A stretch of 25,748 nucleotides of DNA from Rhodospirillaceae bacterium (GCA_028819955.1 JAPPKP010000081.1:1-25748), one strand, 5' to 3'; counted from the stretch's first letter, positions 16,964 to 24,525 are shown. The notes: generated by a model from the sequence alone, not told the origin. Made by a program: numbers and translations.

Positions 16964-17949
16964 GCGGACGCCTCGTTCCGCCCGGAAAGGGCGGCGTCCG
17001 CCGCCACCTCGGCGGCACGGTGACAGAGCACAGTCTGGTCGGCGACGGTCCGGGTCTCCGGCCGCTCGCTGAGACAGCGGTCGGCGGCCCAGCCGCAGCG
17101 CGGCTCGAAGGCGCAAGCCTCGCTGCGTTCCCTCAGGACCGGCTGAAAGCCGGGGATCGGCTCCAGCATGCCGTCGCTCCCCTCGGCGCCCGGCGCCGCC
17201 GCCATCAAGGCGCGGGTATAGGGATGGCACGGAGCGTCGAACACGTCACGACTCGTCCCGTACTCGACGACGCGGCCCCCGTACATGACGGCGACGGCGT
17301 CGCAATGCTTTGCGATCGCGCGCAGATCGTGGCTGAGGATGATGACGCTCGCGCCAATCTGTGACGGCAGCGACAGCAGGAGGTCGAGGATCTGGTCGCG
17401 GATCGAGGCATCGAGCGAGGCCGTAGGCTCGTCGCAGACCAGCAGGCGCGGATCGCGCGCGATCGCCATGCCGATGGCTACCCGCTGGGCCATGCCGCCC
17501 GAGAGCTGGTGCGGAAAGCTCCTGGCAACCCGCACCGGCTCGGGCAGGCCGACCCGCCCCATCAGCGCGTGGACCTGCGCACGCCCCGCTCCCTTGCCGA
17601 GCGCCCGCGCCATCTGCTTGCCGACGCGCATGGTCGGATTGAGCGCGGTCATCGGGTTCTGAAAGACGAAGCCGATATCGCGCCGTCTCAGGCCTCGTAT
17701 CTCCGCATCGGCGAGATCGAAGACCGAATCGCCGCCGATCATGAGGTCGCCGCCGTCGCGGCGGGAGTTGAGCGGCAGCAGGCGACCGATGGCCAGTCCC
17801 AGCGTGCTCTTTCCCGACCCGCTCTCCCCGACGATGCCGAGCGACTGCGCCGAACCCAGGTCGAGGTCGACCCCGTCGAGCGCCCGCACCGGTCCTTTCG
17901 GAGTCTCGAACGTGATCGCCAGCCCGCGGACGTGCAGGAGCGCGCTCAT
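16960..17949 (-). CDS. ABC transporter ATP-binding protein, DppD/OppD type
   Basis: This 329-residue ATPase is the partner of the DppF-type subunit. It has Walker A GESGSGKS at 41-48, Q-loop FVFQNP near 94-99, signature LSGGMAQR at 149-156, Walker B LLVCDEP at 169-175 and ILSHD with the switch histidine. The C-terminal oligopeptide domain carries the four-cysteine pattern seen in this family, within CAFEPRCGWAADRC and the later CHRAAE. The start at 17949 overlaps the permease stop by four bases (ATGA), which indicates translational coupling. Confidence 0.92.
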   Translation of the reverse strand: MSALLHVRGLAITFETPKGPVRALDGVDLDLGSAQSLGIVGESGSGKSTLGLAIGRLLPLNSRRDGGDLMIGGDSVFDLADAEIRGLRRRDIGFVFQNPMTALNPTMRVGKQMARALGKGAGRAQVHALMGRVGLPEPVRVARSFPHQLSGGMAQRVAIGMAIARDPRLLVCDEPTASLDASIRDQILDLLLSLPSQIGASVIILSHDLRAIAKHCDAVAVMYGGRVVEYGTSRDVFDAPCHPYTRALMAAAPGAEGSDGMLEPIPGFQPVLRERSEACAFEPRCGWAADRCLSERPETRTVADQTVLCHRAAEVAADAALSGRNEASA

Positions 17950-18806
17950 GTCAGTGCCCTGCCGCCCAGCGGATCGAGAAGGTCGCGCAGGCCGTCGCCC
18001 AGCAGGTTCACCGACATGATCGCCAGCACCAGTATGCCGGCGGCGGGGAACACGAGCCACGGCGCGATGATCATGTAGACGGCGCCCTGCCGCAGGAGCG
18101 AGCCGAGCGAGGCACCCGGCGGCTGGACGCCGAGGCCGAGGAAGCTGAGCGCGCTTTCCACCAGCATGCCGACCGAGAGGGCGTAGGTGAGCTGGATGAT
18201 GGCGGCGCCCGCCACGTTGGGCAGAACGTGCATGAAAAGGATGCGCCGCGCCGAGGCGCCGCTTACCTCTGCTGCGACCACGAAGCCGCGCTCGACCACG
18301 CTCAAGGTGACGGCGCGCACCACGCGCACGAAGAGCGGCAGCGTGACGAGGACGATTGCCGTGATCGCTGCGCCCGCGCCCGAGCCGAGAATCGCGGCCA
18401 TGAAGATGGCCAACAGAAGCGGCGGGAAGGAGAACAGGACGTCGGCGAGCCGCATCACCAGCATGTCCAGCCAGCCGCCGGCGTAGCCCGCGGCCATGCC
18501 TGCGACTATGCCGATTGCCGCGGTCAGCAAGACCGCGGTGCAGGCCAGGAGGAACGTCGCGTTGATCGCCTCGACGATCCTCGGCAGGTTGGAGCGGCCG
18601 AGCTCGTCCGTGCCCAGCGGCCAGTCTGCGGTCGGCGCAGAGAGCCGGGGACCCACGCCGATCTGGGTAGGATCGCCGATCGGCAGCAGCGGGCCGATCG
18701 CGCTGACGAAGACCAGCAGCACCAACAGGCTGGCGCCCGTTGCGGCCAGCGGATCGCTGCGGGCGAAGGCGACGAGCGCCCACGCTACTCTCCGTGTCTC
18801 GCTCAC
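17946..18806 (-). CDS. ABC transporter permease, DppC type
   Basis: This 286-residue inner-membrane permease has an N-terminal membrane helix (about 22-43), a periplasmic loop with GTDELGRSNLPRIVEA, and then the five-helix permease core. The EAA cytoplasmic loop is visible near 180-200 (AAEVSGASARRILFMHVLPN). The protein ends LAIMSVNLLGDGLRDLLDP. The start is a GTG at 18806 that overlaps the stop of the upstream permease gene (GTGA), so I prefer it to any longer frame. It forms the membrane channel with the DppB-type subunit. Confidence 0.92.
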   Translation of the reverse strand: MSETRRVAWALVAFARSDPLAATGASLLVLLVFVSAIGPLLPIGDPTQIGVGPRLSAPTADWPLGTDELGRSNLPRIVEAINATFLLACTAVLLTAAIGIVAGMAAGYAGGWLDMLVMRLADVLFSFPPLLLAIFMAAILGSGAGAAITAIVLVTLPLFVRVVRAVTLSVVERGFVVAAEVSGASARRILFMHVLPNVAGAAIIQLTYALSVGMLVESALSFLGLGVQPPGASLGSLLRQGAVYMIIAPWLVFPAAGILVLAIMSVNLLGDGLRDLLDPLGGRALT

Positions 18807-19768
18807 GTGGCGCCCCGGCGCGTCCCGATGCGCGGATCGAGGATCACGTAGAGCACGTCGGCGAGCGTGTTGAGGCCGACGAACATGGCGGCGGCTAGCA
18901 GCGTCGCCGCCTGGACGACGCCATAGTCCCGGTTGTTGATGGCTTGCAGGAGGTAGTGGCCGACGCCGGGGATCGAGAACAGGCGCTCGACGATCACGGC
19001 GCCGCCCACGAAGTAGCCGATGTAGATGACGAACACGGTGACGACCGGCACGGCGGCGTTGCGCAGCACGTGGTGGCGCACGATCTCCCACGTCGTCTCG
19101 CCGCGTGCCACCGCCGCCGTGATGTAGGGTTCCGTCATCACGTTGAGGACGGCATCGCGCGTCGTCCGCAGAACGAGCGCCACGCCGAAGACTCCGAGCG
19201 TCACCGCCGGCAGGATCATGGCTCGCAGGTTGGCCACGGGATCCTCGAACAACGGCTCGAACCCGCCCACCCTGAGGCCGAGAGCCCATACGGTAAAGAT
19301 GAACACCAGCGCCGTTCCTAGGACGAAATCCGGGACGCTGGCGCCGAGGGCACCGACCAGCCTGCCGGTTACGCGTGCCCCCCGCCGCGCGCCGGTCAGC
19401 GCCGAGGCGATGCCGAGCGGCACGCCGATCCCGATGGCCATGATCCCCGACATGGCGGCGAGCTGCAGGGTCGTGGGGGCACGGCGCCCGATCTCGGCGG
19501 CGACCGAGGCGTGGGTCACCAGCGACATGCCCAAGTCGCCGATGAGGGCCTGGCCCAGCCACTTCACGTACTGAACGACGATGGGCTGATCGAGGCCGTA
19601 ACGGGCGCGCACGATAGCCTTCTGCTCCGGCGTTCCGAGCGGCCCCAGGATCACGTCCTCGAATCCGCCGGGGACGAAGCGCATCACGGCGAAGATGAGG
19701 GCGGAGACGCCGAGCAGCGTCAGGGCAGCGATGGCGACGCGCGGCAGGAGGTAGTAGACGAAACGCAT
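18803..19768 (-). CDS. ABC transporter permease, DppB type
   Basis: This 321-residue permease begins MRFVYYLLPRVAIAALTLLG, a first membrane helix. It has the family marker YGLDQPIVVQYVKWL near 57-71, GDLGMSL near 77-83, and an EAA loop (AVARGETTWEIVRHHVLRNA). The C-terminus ends LADVLYVILDPRIG. The start at 19768 is preceded by a G-rich stretch (AAGGGCGGGG). It is the first gene of the four-gene transporter block BCDF and is followed by four-base overlaps throughout. The substrate class is peptides, opines or similar polar compounds and cannot be refined from sequence. Confidence 0.93.
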   Translation of the reverse strand: MRFVYYLLPRVAIAALTLLGVSALIFAVMRFVPGGFEDVILGPLGTPEQKAIVRARYGLDQPIVVQYVKWLGQALIGDLGMSLVTHASVAAEIGRRAPTTLQLAAMSGIMAIGIGVPLGIASALTGARRGARVTGRLVGALGASVPDFVLGTALVFIFTVWALGLRVGGFEPLFEDPVANLRAMILPAVTLGVFGVALVLRTTRDAVLNVMTEPYITAAVARGETTWEIVRHHVLRNAAVPVVTVFVIYIGYFVGGAVIVERLFSIPGVGHYLLQAINNRDYGVVQAATLLAAAMFVGLNTLADVLYVILDPRIGTRRGAT

Positions 19769-19825
19769 CCGACCCCGCCCTTGGAAAGGCGCACCCGCCG
19801 CCCACGAACGGCGGGAGTCTCCCGG

Positions 19826-19882
19826 TTACTTCAAGCGCGCGAAGGCGATTCCCGCAATCCGTGCTACCGCTGCAAACATCAT
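19826..19882 (-). CDS. Possible 18-residue peptide ahead of the transporter operon
   Basis: A frame of 18 codons (MMFAAVARIAGIAFARLK) has an unusually good ribosome binding site: AGGAG six bases before ATGATG. It ends at TAA 19828-19826 and a short hairpin (CGGGAG / CTCCCG) follows directly. It sits between the FMN split-barrel gene and dppB on the same strand. The peptide is amphipathic with a basic end. It could be a leader peptide, a small membrane-associated protein, the scrap of a lost gene, or chance. I do not recognise it. Confidence 0.3.
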   Translation of the reverse strand: MMFAAVARIAGIAFARLK

Positions 19883-20075
19883 CTCAGTCTCCTCAGCGGT
19901 GTCTGAGCAATGCGAGCCGTCTGAGCTGAACGGAGTCTAGCCATTCGGTCGGGACCCAACAAGCAACCGGCCCGTGGCGAGGCTATTCGATACGAACGCT
20001 GGCTGCGCGGACGCAGCATCGCGAACGAGGCTTGCTCACGTCAGCCGTCCGAGCTGCTGGAGCACGGCCCCGAGG

Positions 20076-20606
20076 TCACTGCGGGGCGACGGCATCGCCC
20101 TCCAGATAGCGCTTGGGCCAGCCGATGCCCTGCCAGGTCTGGATGCTCACAGGGTCGAGCCGGATCAGCCAGCGCTTCCAGCTCATGGTGGGCTCCAGGT
20201 AGCTCGGGCCGTTCTCGCCGTAGTAGCGAACTGCCATGGTCCGGGCGACCTCCACCCAACGGCCGCCCACATTGGGCCGCTCTACGATCGCTGCCTCGCA
20301 CTGGGCGAGGAAGCGGCGCTGCACGCCGGTATCCGAAGCGCGATCGGCAGCCGAGGATTCGTCGATCGTCACAGCGCAGCGGGGCCGCGCCTCGAGATGG
20401 CGCGCCCAGGCCGAGCGCGCGCGAGGGACGACCCAGAGCGCCTCGCCGTCCCACTGGTACCAGCAGGGCACGACGTAGGGCCAATCTTTGTCGTCGAGGC
20501 AGGCCAGGCGAGCCAGGAACGGCTCCGCCAGGAAGCCATCGACCTCATCGGCGCTCATCTTGCCGATCTTGCCGCGCCAGCTCTCGCCGTTCTCCTGGGC
20601 GCTCAT
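20076..20606 (-). CDS. Pyridoxamine 5'-phosphate oxidase-family FMN split-barrel protein
   Basis: This 176-residue protein has the split-barrel flavin fold. It shows MSADEVDGFLAEPFLARLAC near the start, then WPYVVPCWYQWDGEALWVVP (about 43-62), then RSAWARHLEARPRCAVTIDE. Members of this wide family reduce or oxidise small molecules using FMN or F420, or bind haem. The exact activity is not predictable. The start at 20606 is chosen because GGAGG precedes it by five bases; a longer frame exists but reads into the upstream gene. It lies 52 bases after the zinc deacylase gene on the same strand and ahead of the transporter genes. Confidence 0.8.
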   Translation of the reverse strand: MSAQENGESWRGKIGKMSADEVDGFLAEPFLARLACLDDKDWPYVVPCWYQWDGEALWVVPRARSAWARHLEARPRCAVTIDESSAADRASDTGVQRRFLAQCEAAIVERPNVGGRWVEVARTMAVRYYGENGPSYLEPTMSWKRWLIRLDPVSIQTWQGIGWPKRYLEGDAVAPQ

Positions 20607-20658
20607 CGTTCCTCCGTCATCCTGCGAGCAGCGTCCCATCCTGGACCCGAACGCGACC

Positions 20659-21690
20659 TCACCAGTCCTCGTCCTCCATGTCGGCGCCGAAGTGGAACAG
20701 GCAGTCGCCCCGCTCGACCCGCCCGGGCACCCGCTTGCAGACGACCAGGCCCGCCGCATCGAAGCGAACCTCCGTCGGCTCCCGCCACGGCGTCTCCGGC
20801 GTGTGGATCAGCCCCGCAAGCTGACCCTTTTCCACCTCGGCGCCAAGCTCGACCACCGGCTCGAACAACCCGTCCTCGCCGGCATAGGTGAAATACTCCC
20901 ACGACTTCGCGGTGAGCATGCGCACCTCCGCCGCCGGCTCCTCGTCGTCCTCCACCGGGCCATGCCAGACGCCGACATGGCGGAGCACGCGCTTGGTGCC
21001 GGCCTCGCAGATACGCAGGCATTCGGGCGTCACTGTGCCGCCCCCGCCCATTTCGGTGGCGAGCACGACCACGCCGCGCTCGATCGCCGACCTCATGTTG
21101 GTGGCGCCCATGCCACGGACCGCCGGGAAGAGAAAGCCGTAGGGCGCGCCGAAGACCCGGCCGAGCTCTATGATCCTGGCCTGCATCGCCTCCGGTATCG
21201 CCGCATCGCGGAGGACCAGGGTGGGCAGGTACATGAGCGAGCTGCCGCCGGAGTGGAGATCGAGCATGTAGTCCGCACGGGGGGTGAGCTCGCCGTCGAT
21301 GTAGTGGGCGAGCATTTCGGTGAGTCGTCCGTCGCTCCTGCCGGGGAAGACGCGGTTCAAGTTCATGTCGTCGACGGGAGACGTCCTCATCCCCGCCTTC
21401 GCGGCCGGGTAGTTGGCCATGGGCAGGATGATGATGCGTCCGGTCACATCCGCCGGGTCGAGGGTGCGGATCAGCTTGGTCAGCGTCACCTGCCCTTCGT
21501 ACTCATCGCCGTGCACACCCGACGTGAGCAGCACGGTCGGCCCCTCGCCGTTCTTGATGCAGACCAGTGGCACCGGAAGCCAGCCGTAGGCCGAGCGGTG
21601 GACGGAATGGGGCAGGCGCAGATGGTCGCACTGCTTTCCGTCGCGGTCGAAATCGATTTGCGTGCTGAGCCGCGTGCCCGACTCCTCCAT
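20659..21690 (-). CDS. Succinylglutamate desuccinylase/aspartoacylase (AstE/AspA)-family zinc deacylase
   Basis: This 343-residue protein is a metallo-carboxypeptidase-fold enzyme that removes acyl groups from N-acyl amino acids. The zinc ligands are visible as His60 and Glu63 (GVHGDE) and His146 (DLHSGG). DMNLNRVFPG at 108-117 provides the carboxylate-binding Asn/Arg, and Glu213 in TEMGGGG is the likely general base. A C-terminal beta domain follows. The length and motifs resemble the N-acetyl-diaminobutyrate deacetylase (DoeB) branch as well as uncharacterised relatives. The start at 21690 follows AGGGAG. It heads a minus-strand run with the FMN protein and the ABC importer, which suggests an imported N-acyl compound as substrate. 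Confidence 0.87.
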   Translation of the reverse strand: MEESGTRLSTQIDFDRDGKQCDHLRLPHSVHRSAYGWLPVPLVCIKNGEGPTVLLTSGVHGDEYEGQVTLTKLIRTLDPADVTGRIIILPMANYPAAKAGMRTSPVDDMNLNRVFPGRSDGRLTEMLAHYIDGELTPRADYMLDLHSGGSSLMYLPTLVLRDAAIPEAMQARIIELGRVFGAPYGFLFPAVRGMGATNMRSAIERGVVVLATEMGGGGTVTPECLRICEAGTKRVLRHVGVWHGPVEDDEEPAAEVRMLTAKSWEYFTYAGEDGLFEPVVELGAEVEKGQLAGLIHTPETPWREPTEVRFDAAGLVVCKRVPGRVERGDCLFHFGADMEDEDW

Positions 21691-21844
21691 GGTATCGCTC
21701 CCTGATCGTTCCCGGACCCAGTCCAGTTTGACCGCTTCGGGGCGGCGGCGGCAATGGCCGTGCATGCTCGCCAGCCTCATCCCGGTTTGACGCGGGGCGC
21801 CGGCACCGCCAGTCTCCGCCACGAAGCCACATGGGAGGAACGGC

Positions 21845-22168
21845 ATGGCGCTCTACGAGATGAGGACTTACACGTTTCAGGTGGGCAAGCTCCCCGAGGC
21901 CGTCGCGCTCTATCGGGACGAGGGTTGGCCAATTCTGGAGAGAGACGGTTTCGCCGGCAATCTGATCGGCTATTTCGTCGCCGATACCGGCACCCTCCAC
22001 CGACTCGTGCACCTATGGAAGTTTGACGACGATGCGGCTCGCCGCGCTCACTGGGCACGGCTCTTCCGGAACGAGGAGTTCATGAGCTTCGCGGGAAAGG
22101 TCCGCCCGAACATGCTGACCCAGGAGGTCGTGCTGTTGAACGAAGCACCCTTCGGCCCGAACCCGTAG
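21845..22168 (+). CDS. NIPSNAP-family small protein
   Basis: This 107-residue protein is a dimeric alpha-beta barrel-type small protein of the NIPSNAP family. The features are MYE-type opening ALYEMRTYTFQVGKLPEAV, GYFVADTGTLHRLVHLWKFD at about 42-61, and the helix RRAHWARLF. The start follows GGAGGAACGGC closely. Members often sit in catabolic clusters and their biochemical role is unsettled. It is divergent from the deacylase gene, sharing a 154-base intergenic control region (21691-21844) in which I see no clear promoter motif. Confidence 0.82.
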   Translation: MALYEMRTYTFQVGKLPEAVALYRDEGWPILERDGFAGNLIGYFVADTGTLHRLVHLWKFDDDAARRAHWARLFRNEEFMSFAGKVRPNMLTQEVVLLNEAPFGPNP

Positions 22169-22207
22169 AGCGCTGCTGCGCGTTCGACACCAGGGGCGGG
22201 GTCCGCT

Positions 22208-22930
22208 CTACTTCTTCAGCTTGGCGAGGATGGTCTCGACACGCTCCAGCGCGGCGCGGGCGTTCGCCGCCTCCTCGCGGACGGTCCTCAGCGTCTGCTC
22301 GTCTTCGCTTTCGTCGCCCCTGAGCGGTCTCACCTCGAGGCGCGCGTCGTGCAGGTTGTTGATCACCACCGCGATCACGAGGTTGATCATGATCACCGCC
22401 GCCAGCAGCACGAAGCTCACGAAGAAGAGCCACGCCATCGGATGGAGCTCCATCGCGACGTACATGATGTCGGTCCAGTCCTCGAGCGTCATCACGCGGA
22501 AGAGCGAGAGCAGCGCGATGCCGAGGGAGCGCCAGTGCGTCGGGTCGTGGTCGCGGAAGAGGTGCACGCCAGCAACCGCATAGACGTAGAAGACCGCAGA
22601 CAGCAGCAGCATCACGTGCCCGAGCCCCGGCAGGGAGCGGATCAGGGTCGAGACGATGACGCGGAGTTGCGGAACCACGGTCGCGACCCGGAGCACCCTG
22701 AGCAGCCGCGCCAGCCTGGCGATGAGGGCGAACTCGCCGGCTTCCGGCATGAGGGCGAGGACCAGGATGACGAAGTCGAAGAGGTTCCAGCCGTCCTTGA
22801 AATAGCGCTCGAAGCGCGGCGCGACGGCGGTGAGCTTGATCGCCGCTTCGATCACGAAGACGGCGAGCGTCACGTGGAAGGCCCACTGTATGACGTGGCC
22901 GAAGCTTGCGTGGATCGACTGGCTGGTCTG
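22208..22930 (-). pseudogene. Voltage-gated ion channel, 5'-truncated by the AT-richer island
   Basis: About 240 residues of a single-repeat voltage-gated cation channel remain. They cover S2 (WAFHVTLAVFVIEAAIKL), S3 (LFDFVILVLALMP), an arginine-rich S4 (LIARLARLLRVLRVATVVP), S5, the pore, S6 and a C-terminal coiled coil. The selectivity-filter region reads TLEDWTD. Its acidic positions resemble engineered or natural calcium-selective filters more than the TLESWS sodium type. Helix S1 and the start are missing. Homology ends near TSQ (22927), where base composition changes abruptly. The frame stays open upstream to 23338, but that stretch is antisense to another gene and has no channel features. 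Confidence 0.75.
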
Positions 22931-23036
22931 GTAGTGTCTCAGTTTGACTTTGCGCGGTGCTTGGTAAAGTGTTGACGAACATAGTCGGTTGCCGCAAGCT
23001 GGTGGGTGTCTATCAAGAGATAAAGTGAGGCTTGCT

Positions 23037-23318
23037 ATGCCGAATGAGTCGAATACGTCGCAACCACGAAATCCGAATAAGTATCCTGTACCACCTAATA
23101 GGTTTAGGAGGCCCAAAACAATGATTGGACCGAACGGGGAAATGAGACCTTCTAGTGCGATGAAAAATGCGCACACGATTTGCCGAATACTGGCGGGTGA
23201 GACCGAGGAGGAATACGTGGAAGGTAAGCCTGATCTCAGGGCCGGGCGGGTCATGCACACTTTCGATGCTGAAGACCCGGATTCGGTGGAAGCGTTCTCC
23301 GATGACGAACACAACTGA
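23037..23318 (+). CDS. Unrecognised 93-residue hydrophilic protein
   Basis: I do not recognise this protein. It begins MPNESNTSQPRNPNKYPVPP, a disordered Pro/Asn-rich stretch, and ends in a strongly acidic tail (DAEDPDSVEAFSDDEHN). It has no membrane segment or signal peptide. The start at 23037 has GAGG eight bases upstream. A possible promoter is TTGACT (22944-22949) with TAAAGT (22965-22970), spaced only 15 bases. It is the first gene inside the AT-richer island, just past the junction with the broken channel gene, and converges on a three-gene operon 16 bases away. Codon use is AT-richer than in the genes to the left, which suggests transfer. Confidence 0.5.
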   Translation: MPNESNTSQPRNPNKYPVPPNRFRRPKTMIGPNGEMRPSSAMKNAHTICRILAGETEEEYVEGKPDLRAGRVMHTFDAEDPDSVEAFSDDEHN

Positions 23319-23334
23319 GGGTAAATGTATGAGA

Positions 23335-23562
23335 TCAATCCCTGCTACGGAGGAGACTCTCCAAACGTTCGCGAATATCTTCGTGCAAGCGGATCAAGGA
23401 GTCCCTGCATTGAGGACTCAAAGATTTACCCAAGGCCGCATCGATAGCGTCGAGACTCCAGAGCTTCCTCTCAGGAAACTCGGAAATCAAGCCAGCAGCG
23501 AGAGCGACAACTAAGGCTCTAGTGACGGCCAACTCTTGTTTGATCTCGTTGATTTCTTCCAT
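23335..23562 (-). CDS. Unrecognised 75-residue helical protein
   Basis: I do not recognise this protein. It begins MEEINEIKQELAVTRALVVA and is almost entirely predicted helix: an amphipathic or weakly hydrophobic stretch (RALVVALAAGLI), then a charged part ending DIRERLESLLRSRD. The start at 23562 is set by AAGGGAAGGAAAG directly before the ATG. A longer frame upstream overlaps the preceding gene. It is the third gene of a minus-strand operon, 16 bases after the 112-residue gene. A short plus-strand frame covering the same bases has a weaker protein-like composition and was left out. Confidence 0.5.
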   Translation of the reverse strand: MEEINEIKQELAVTRALVVALAAGLISEFPERKLWSLDAIDAALGKSLSPQCRDSLIRLHEDIRERLESLLRSRD

Positions 23563-23578
23563 CTTTCCTTCCCTTGTC

Positions 23579-23917
23579 TCAAAACGGCTCAAGACGGCCT
23601 GAGAATTTCCACACCATGGGCTCACTGCCCTTACACTTCTCATACCAGAAACCTGCGACATCGCAATGCTCGAAGTGGACTTTGGGCTTGAAGATGTAGA
23701 CCTCGGTTACTGTTTCATCCTCGTCTATTTGATCCTCTCGGTAGTGGCCTTCGGGTTGAACCCCAGCCACTCCGCTGAAGGTCCATGGGCTAAGATCGTC
23801 GCGAACTCGCCCATGGCAATCAAACGCTATCTCGCATGTTCTTATGATCATTTGACTAACGTGAAGTGAGAAGTTAGGCGGTTCAACGTTTAGGATTCCT
23901 GAGTATGCGATAGTCAT
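23579..23917 (-). CDS. Unrecognised 112-residue protein, second gene of small operon
   Basis: I do not recognise this protein. It begins MTIAYSGILNVEPPNFSLHV and is rich in predicted beta strands and aromatic residues. It contains four cysteines (TCEIAFDC and HCDVAGFWYEKC). The start at 23917 lacks a Shine-Dalgarno sequence, but its ATG overlaps the TGA of the secreted-protein gene by four bases (ATGA). Translational coupling therefore explains the start and supports the gene as real. An upstream GTG is possible. The cysteine spacing might hint at disulphides or metal binding, but no known motif fits. Confidence 0.5.
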   Translation of the reverse strand: MTIAYSGILNVEPPNFSLHVSQMIIRTCEIAFDCHGRVRDDLSPWTFSGVAGVQPEGHYREDQIDEDETVTEVYIFKPKVHFEHCDVAGFWYEKCKGSEPMVWKFSGRLEPF

Positions 23918-24297
23918 GGCAATGCGCACGCAACTAGGTAGAAGTAATCGGGAACAGCATATCCGCTGTCTTCTATGACTTGGGACAGAAGCACGCCCCG
24001 CCGGTTGTTCAACCGGCAAACGTAGTCACCGAGATCTCGGGCCTGTGCTATGTGGGCTATGTTTCCGGGATCGAACCCGGACGGATCGAGACCGACCGCA
24101 CCCTGCAAAGCCTGTTCGGTGGTGGTCGTGCCTTGAACCACAAGACCTTGAACTTTCACCCAATTGAAACCAATCTCCGCTACCGTTACCAGAGGGGTAT
24201 CGGGCTGTTCCGGCATTTCAGAATGAGCGGTGATAGGCACAAACGAGGCGAGCGCTATACATAATGCGCCCGCAGTCCATGCGGCAACTCGGTGCAT
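23914..24297 (-). CDS. Unrecognised secreted 127-residue protein, first gene of small operon
   Basis: I do not recognise the family. A clear signal peptide (MHRVAAWTAGALCIALASFV, cleavage probably near AHS) is followed by about 100 residues with two cysteines (in YVCRLNN and VACALP), suggesting an exported disulphide-bonded protein. The start at 24297 has AGGAGAGG immediately upstream. A strong hairpin abuts that ribosome binding site. The coding region includes a perfect 18-base palindrome (24000-24017). It heads a three-gene minus operon with the 112- and 75-residue genes. The AT-richer composition and mobile neighbours suggest recent arrival. Confidence 0.6.
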   Translation of the reverse strand: MHRVAAWTAGALCIALASFVPITAHSEMPEQPDTPLVTVAEIGFNWVKVQGLVVQGTTTTEQALQGAVGLDPSGFDPGNIAHIAQARDLGDYVCRLNNRRGVLLSQVIEDSGYAVPDYFYLVACALP

Positions 24298-24308
24298 AAT
24301 CCTCTCCT

Positions 24309-24342
24309 GTTGGCAAAGCCCTGGTGTCGGGCCATTGCCAAC
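24309..24342 (-). promoter_or_regulatory. Hairpin abutting the ribosome binding site of the secreted-protein operon
   Basis: GTTGGCAA (24309-24316) pairs perfectly with TTGCCAAC (24335-24342). Inside it, GCCC (24318-24321) pairs with GGGC (24329-24332) around a seven-base loop. On the minus-strand mRNA it ends exactly where the AGGAGAGG ribosome binding site (24308-24301) begins. It could be a translational control or mRNA stabilising element, or at DNA level an operator. Confidence 0.5.
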
Positions 24343-24393
24343 ATCTCGCATGGTAGATGGAGAGGTCCCCGCCTATTCGCCAAGCCTCAGGGA

Positions 24394-24453
24394 GCTACCC
24401 TAAGACCGAGATCAGGCTCTTGTATTCAGCGGGTAGCCCGACCAAGGGCTACC
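24394..24453 (+). promoter_or_regulatory. Mutually exclusive hairpins (attenuator-like)
   Basis: GGGTAGCCC at 24431-24439 can pair either with GCTACCC upstream (24394-24400) or, through GGTAGCCC, with GGGCTACC just downstream (24446-24453; eight pairs, six-base loop). The two pairings exclude each other. No T tract follows. This lies in the 320-base gap between the small operon and the transposase gene. The remainder of the gap (24343-24393) holds only a weak heat-shock-like CTTGGCG/CTCCATCT pair on the minus strand. Confidence 0.35.
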
Positions 24454-24525
24454 ATGCGATTTGTTGGCACTGACCATGCCACCACAAGCGAGCTATCGCG
24501 TCAATGTGAACAAACAGCGAACATC

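Noticed and set aside
22928..23338. Upstream extension of the channel frame to give a 376-residue protein
   Set aside because: The extension is antisense to a better-initiated gene, has no channel features, and begins exactly at the composition break.
23329..23514. Plus-strand frame of about 61 codons (MRSIPATEETLQTF) after the 93-residue gene
   Set aside because: It overlaps the 75-residue minus gene, which has a better ribosome binding site and a more protein-like sequence. I cannot fully exclude it.
24064..24080. tRNA T-arm-like sequence (CCGGG-TTCGATC-CCCGG on the minus strand)
   Set aside because: It lies within the secreted-protein coding frame, and no acceptor, anticodon arm or CCA can be placed around it.
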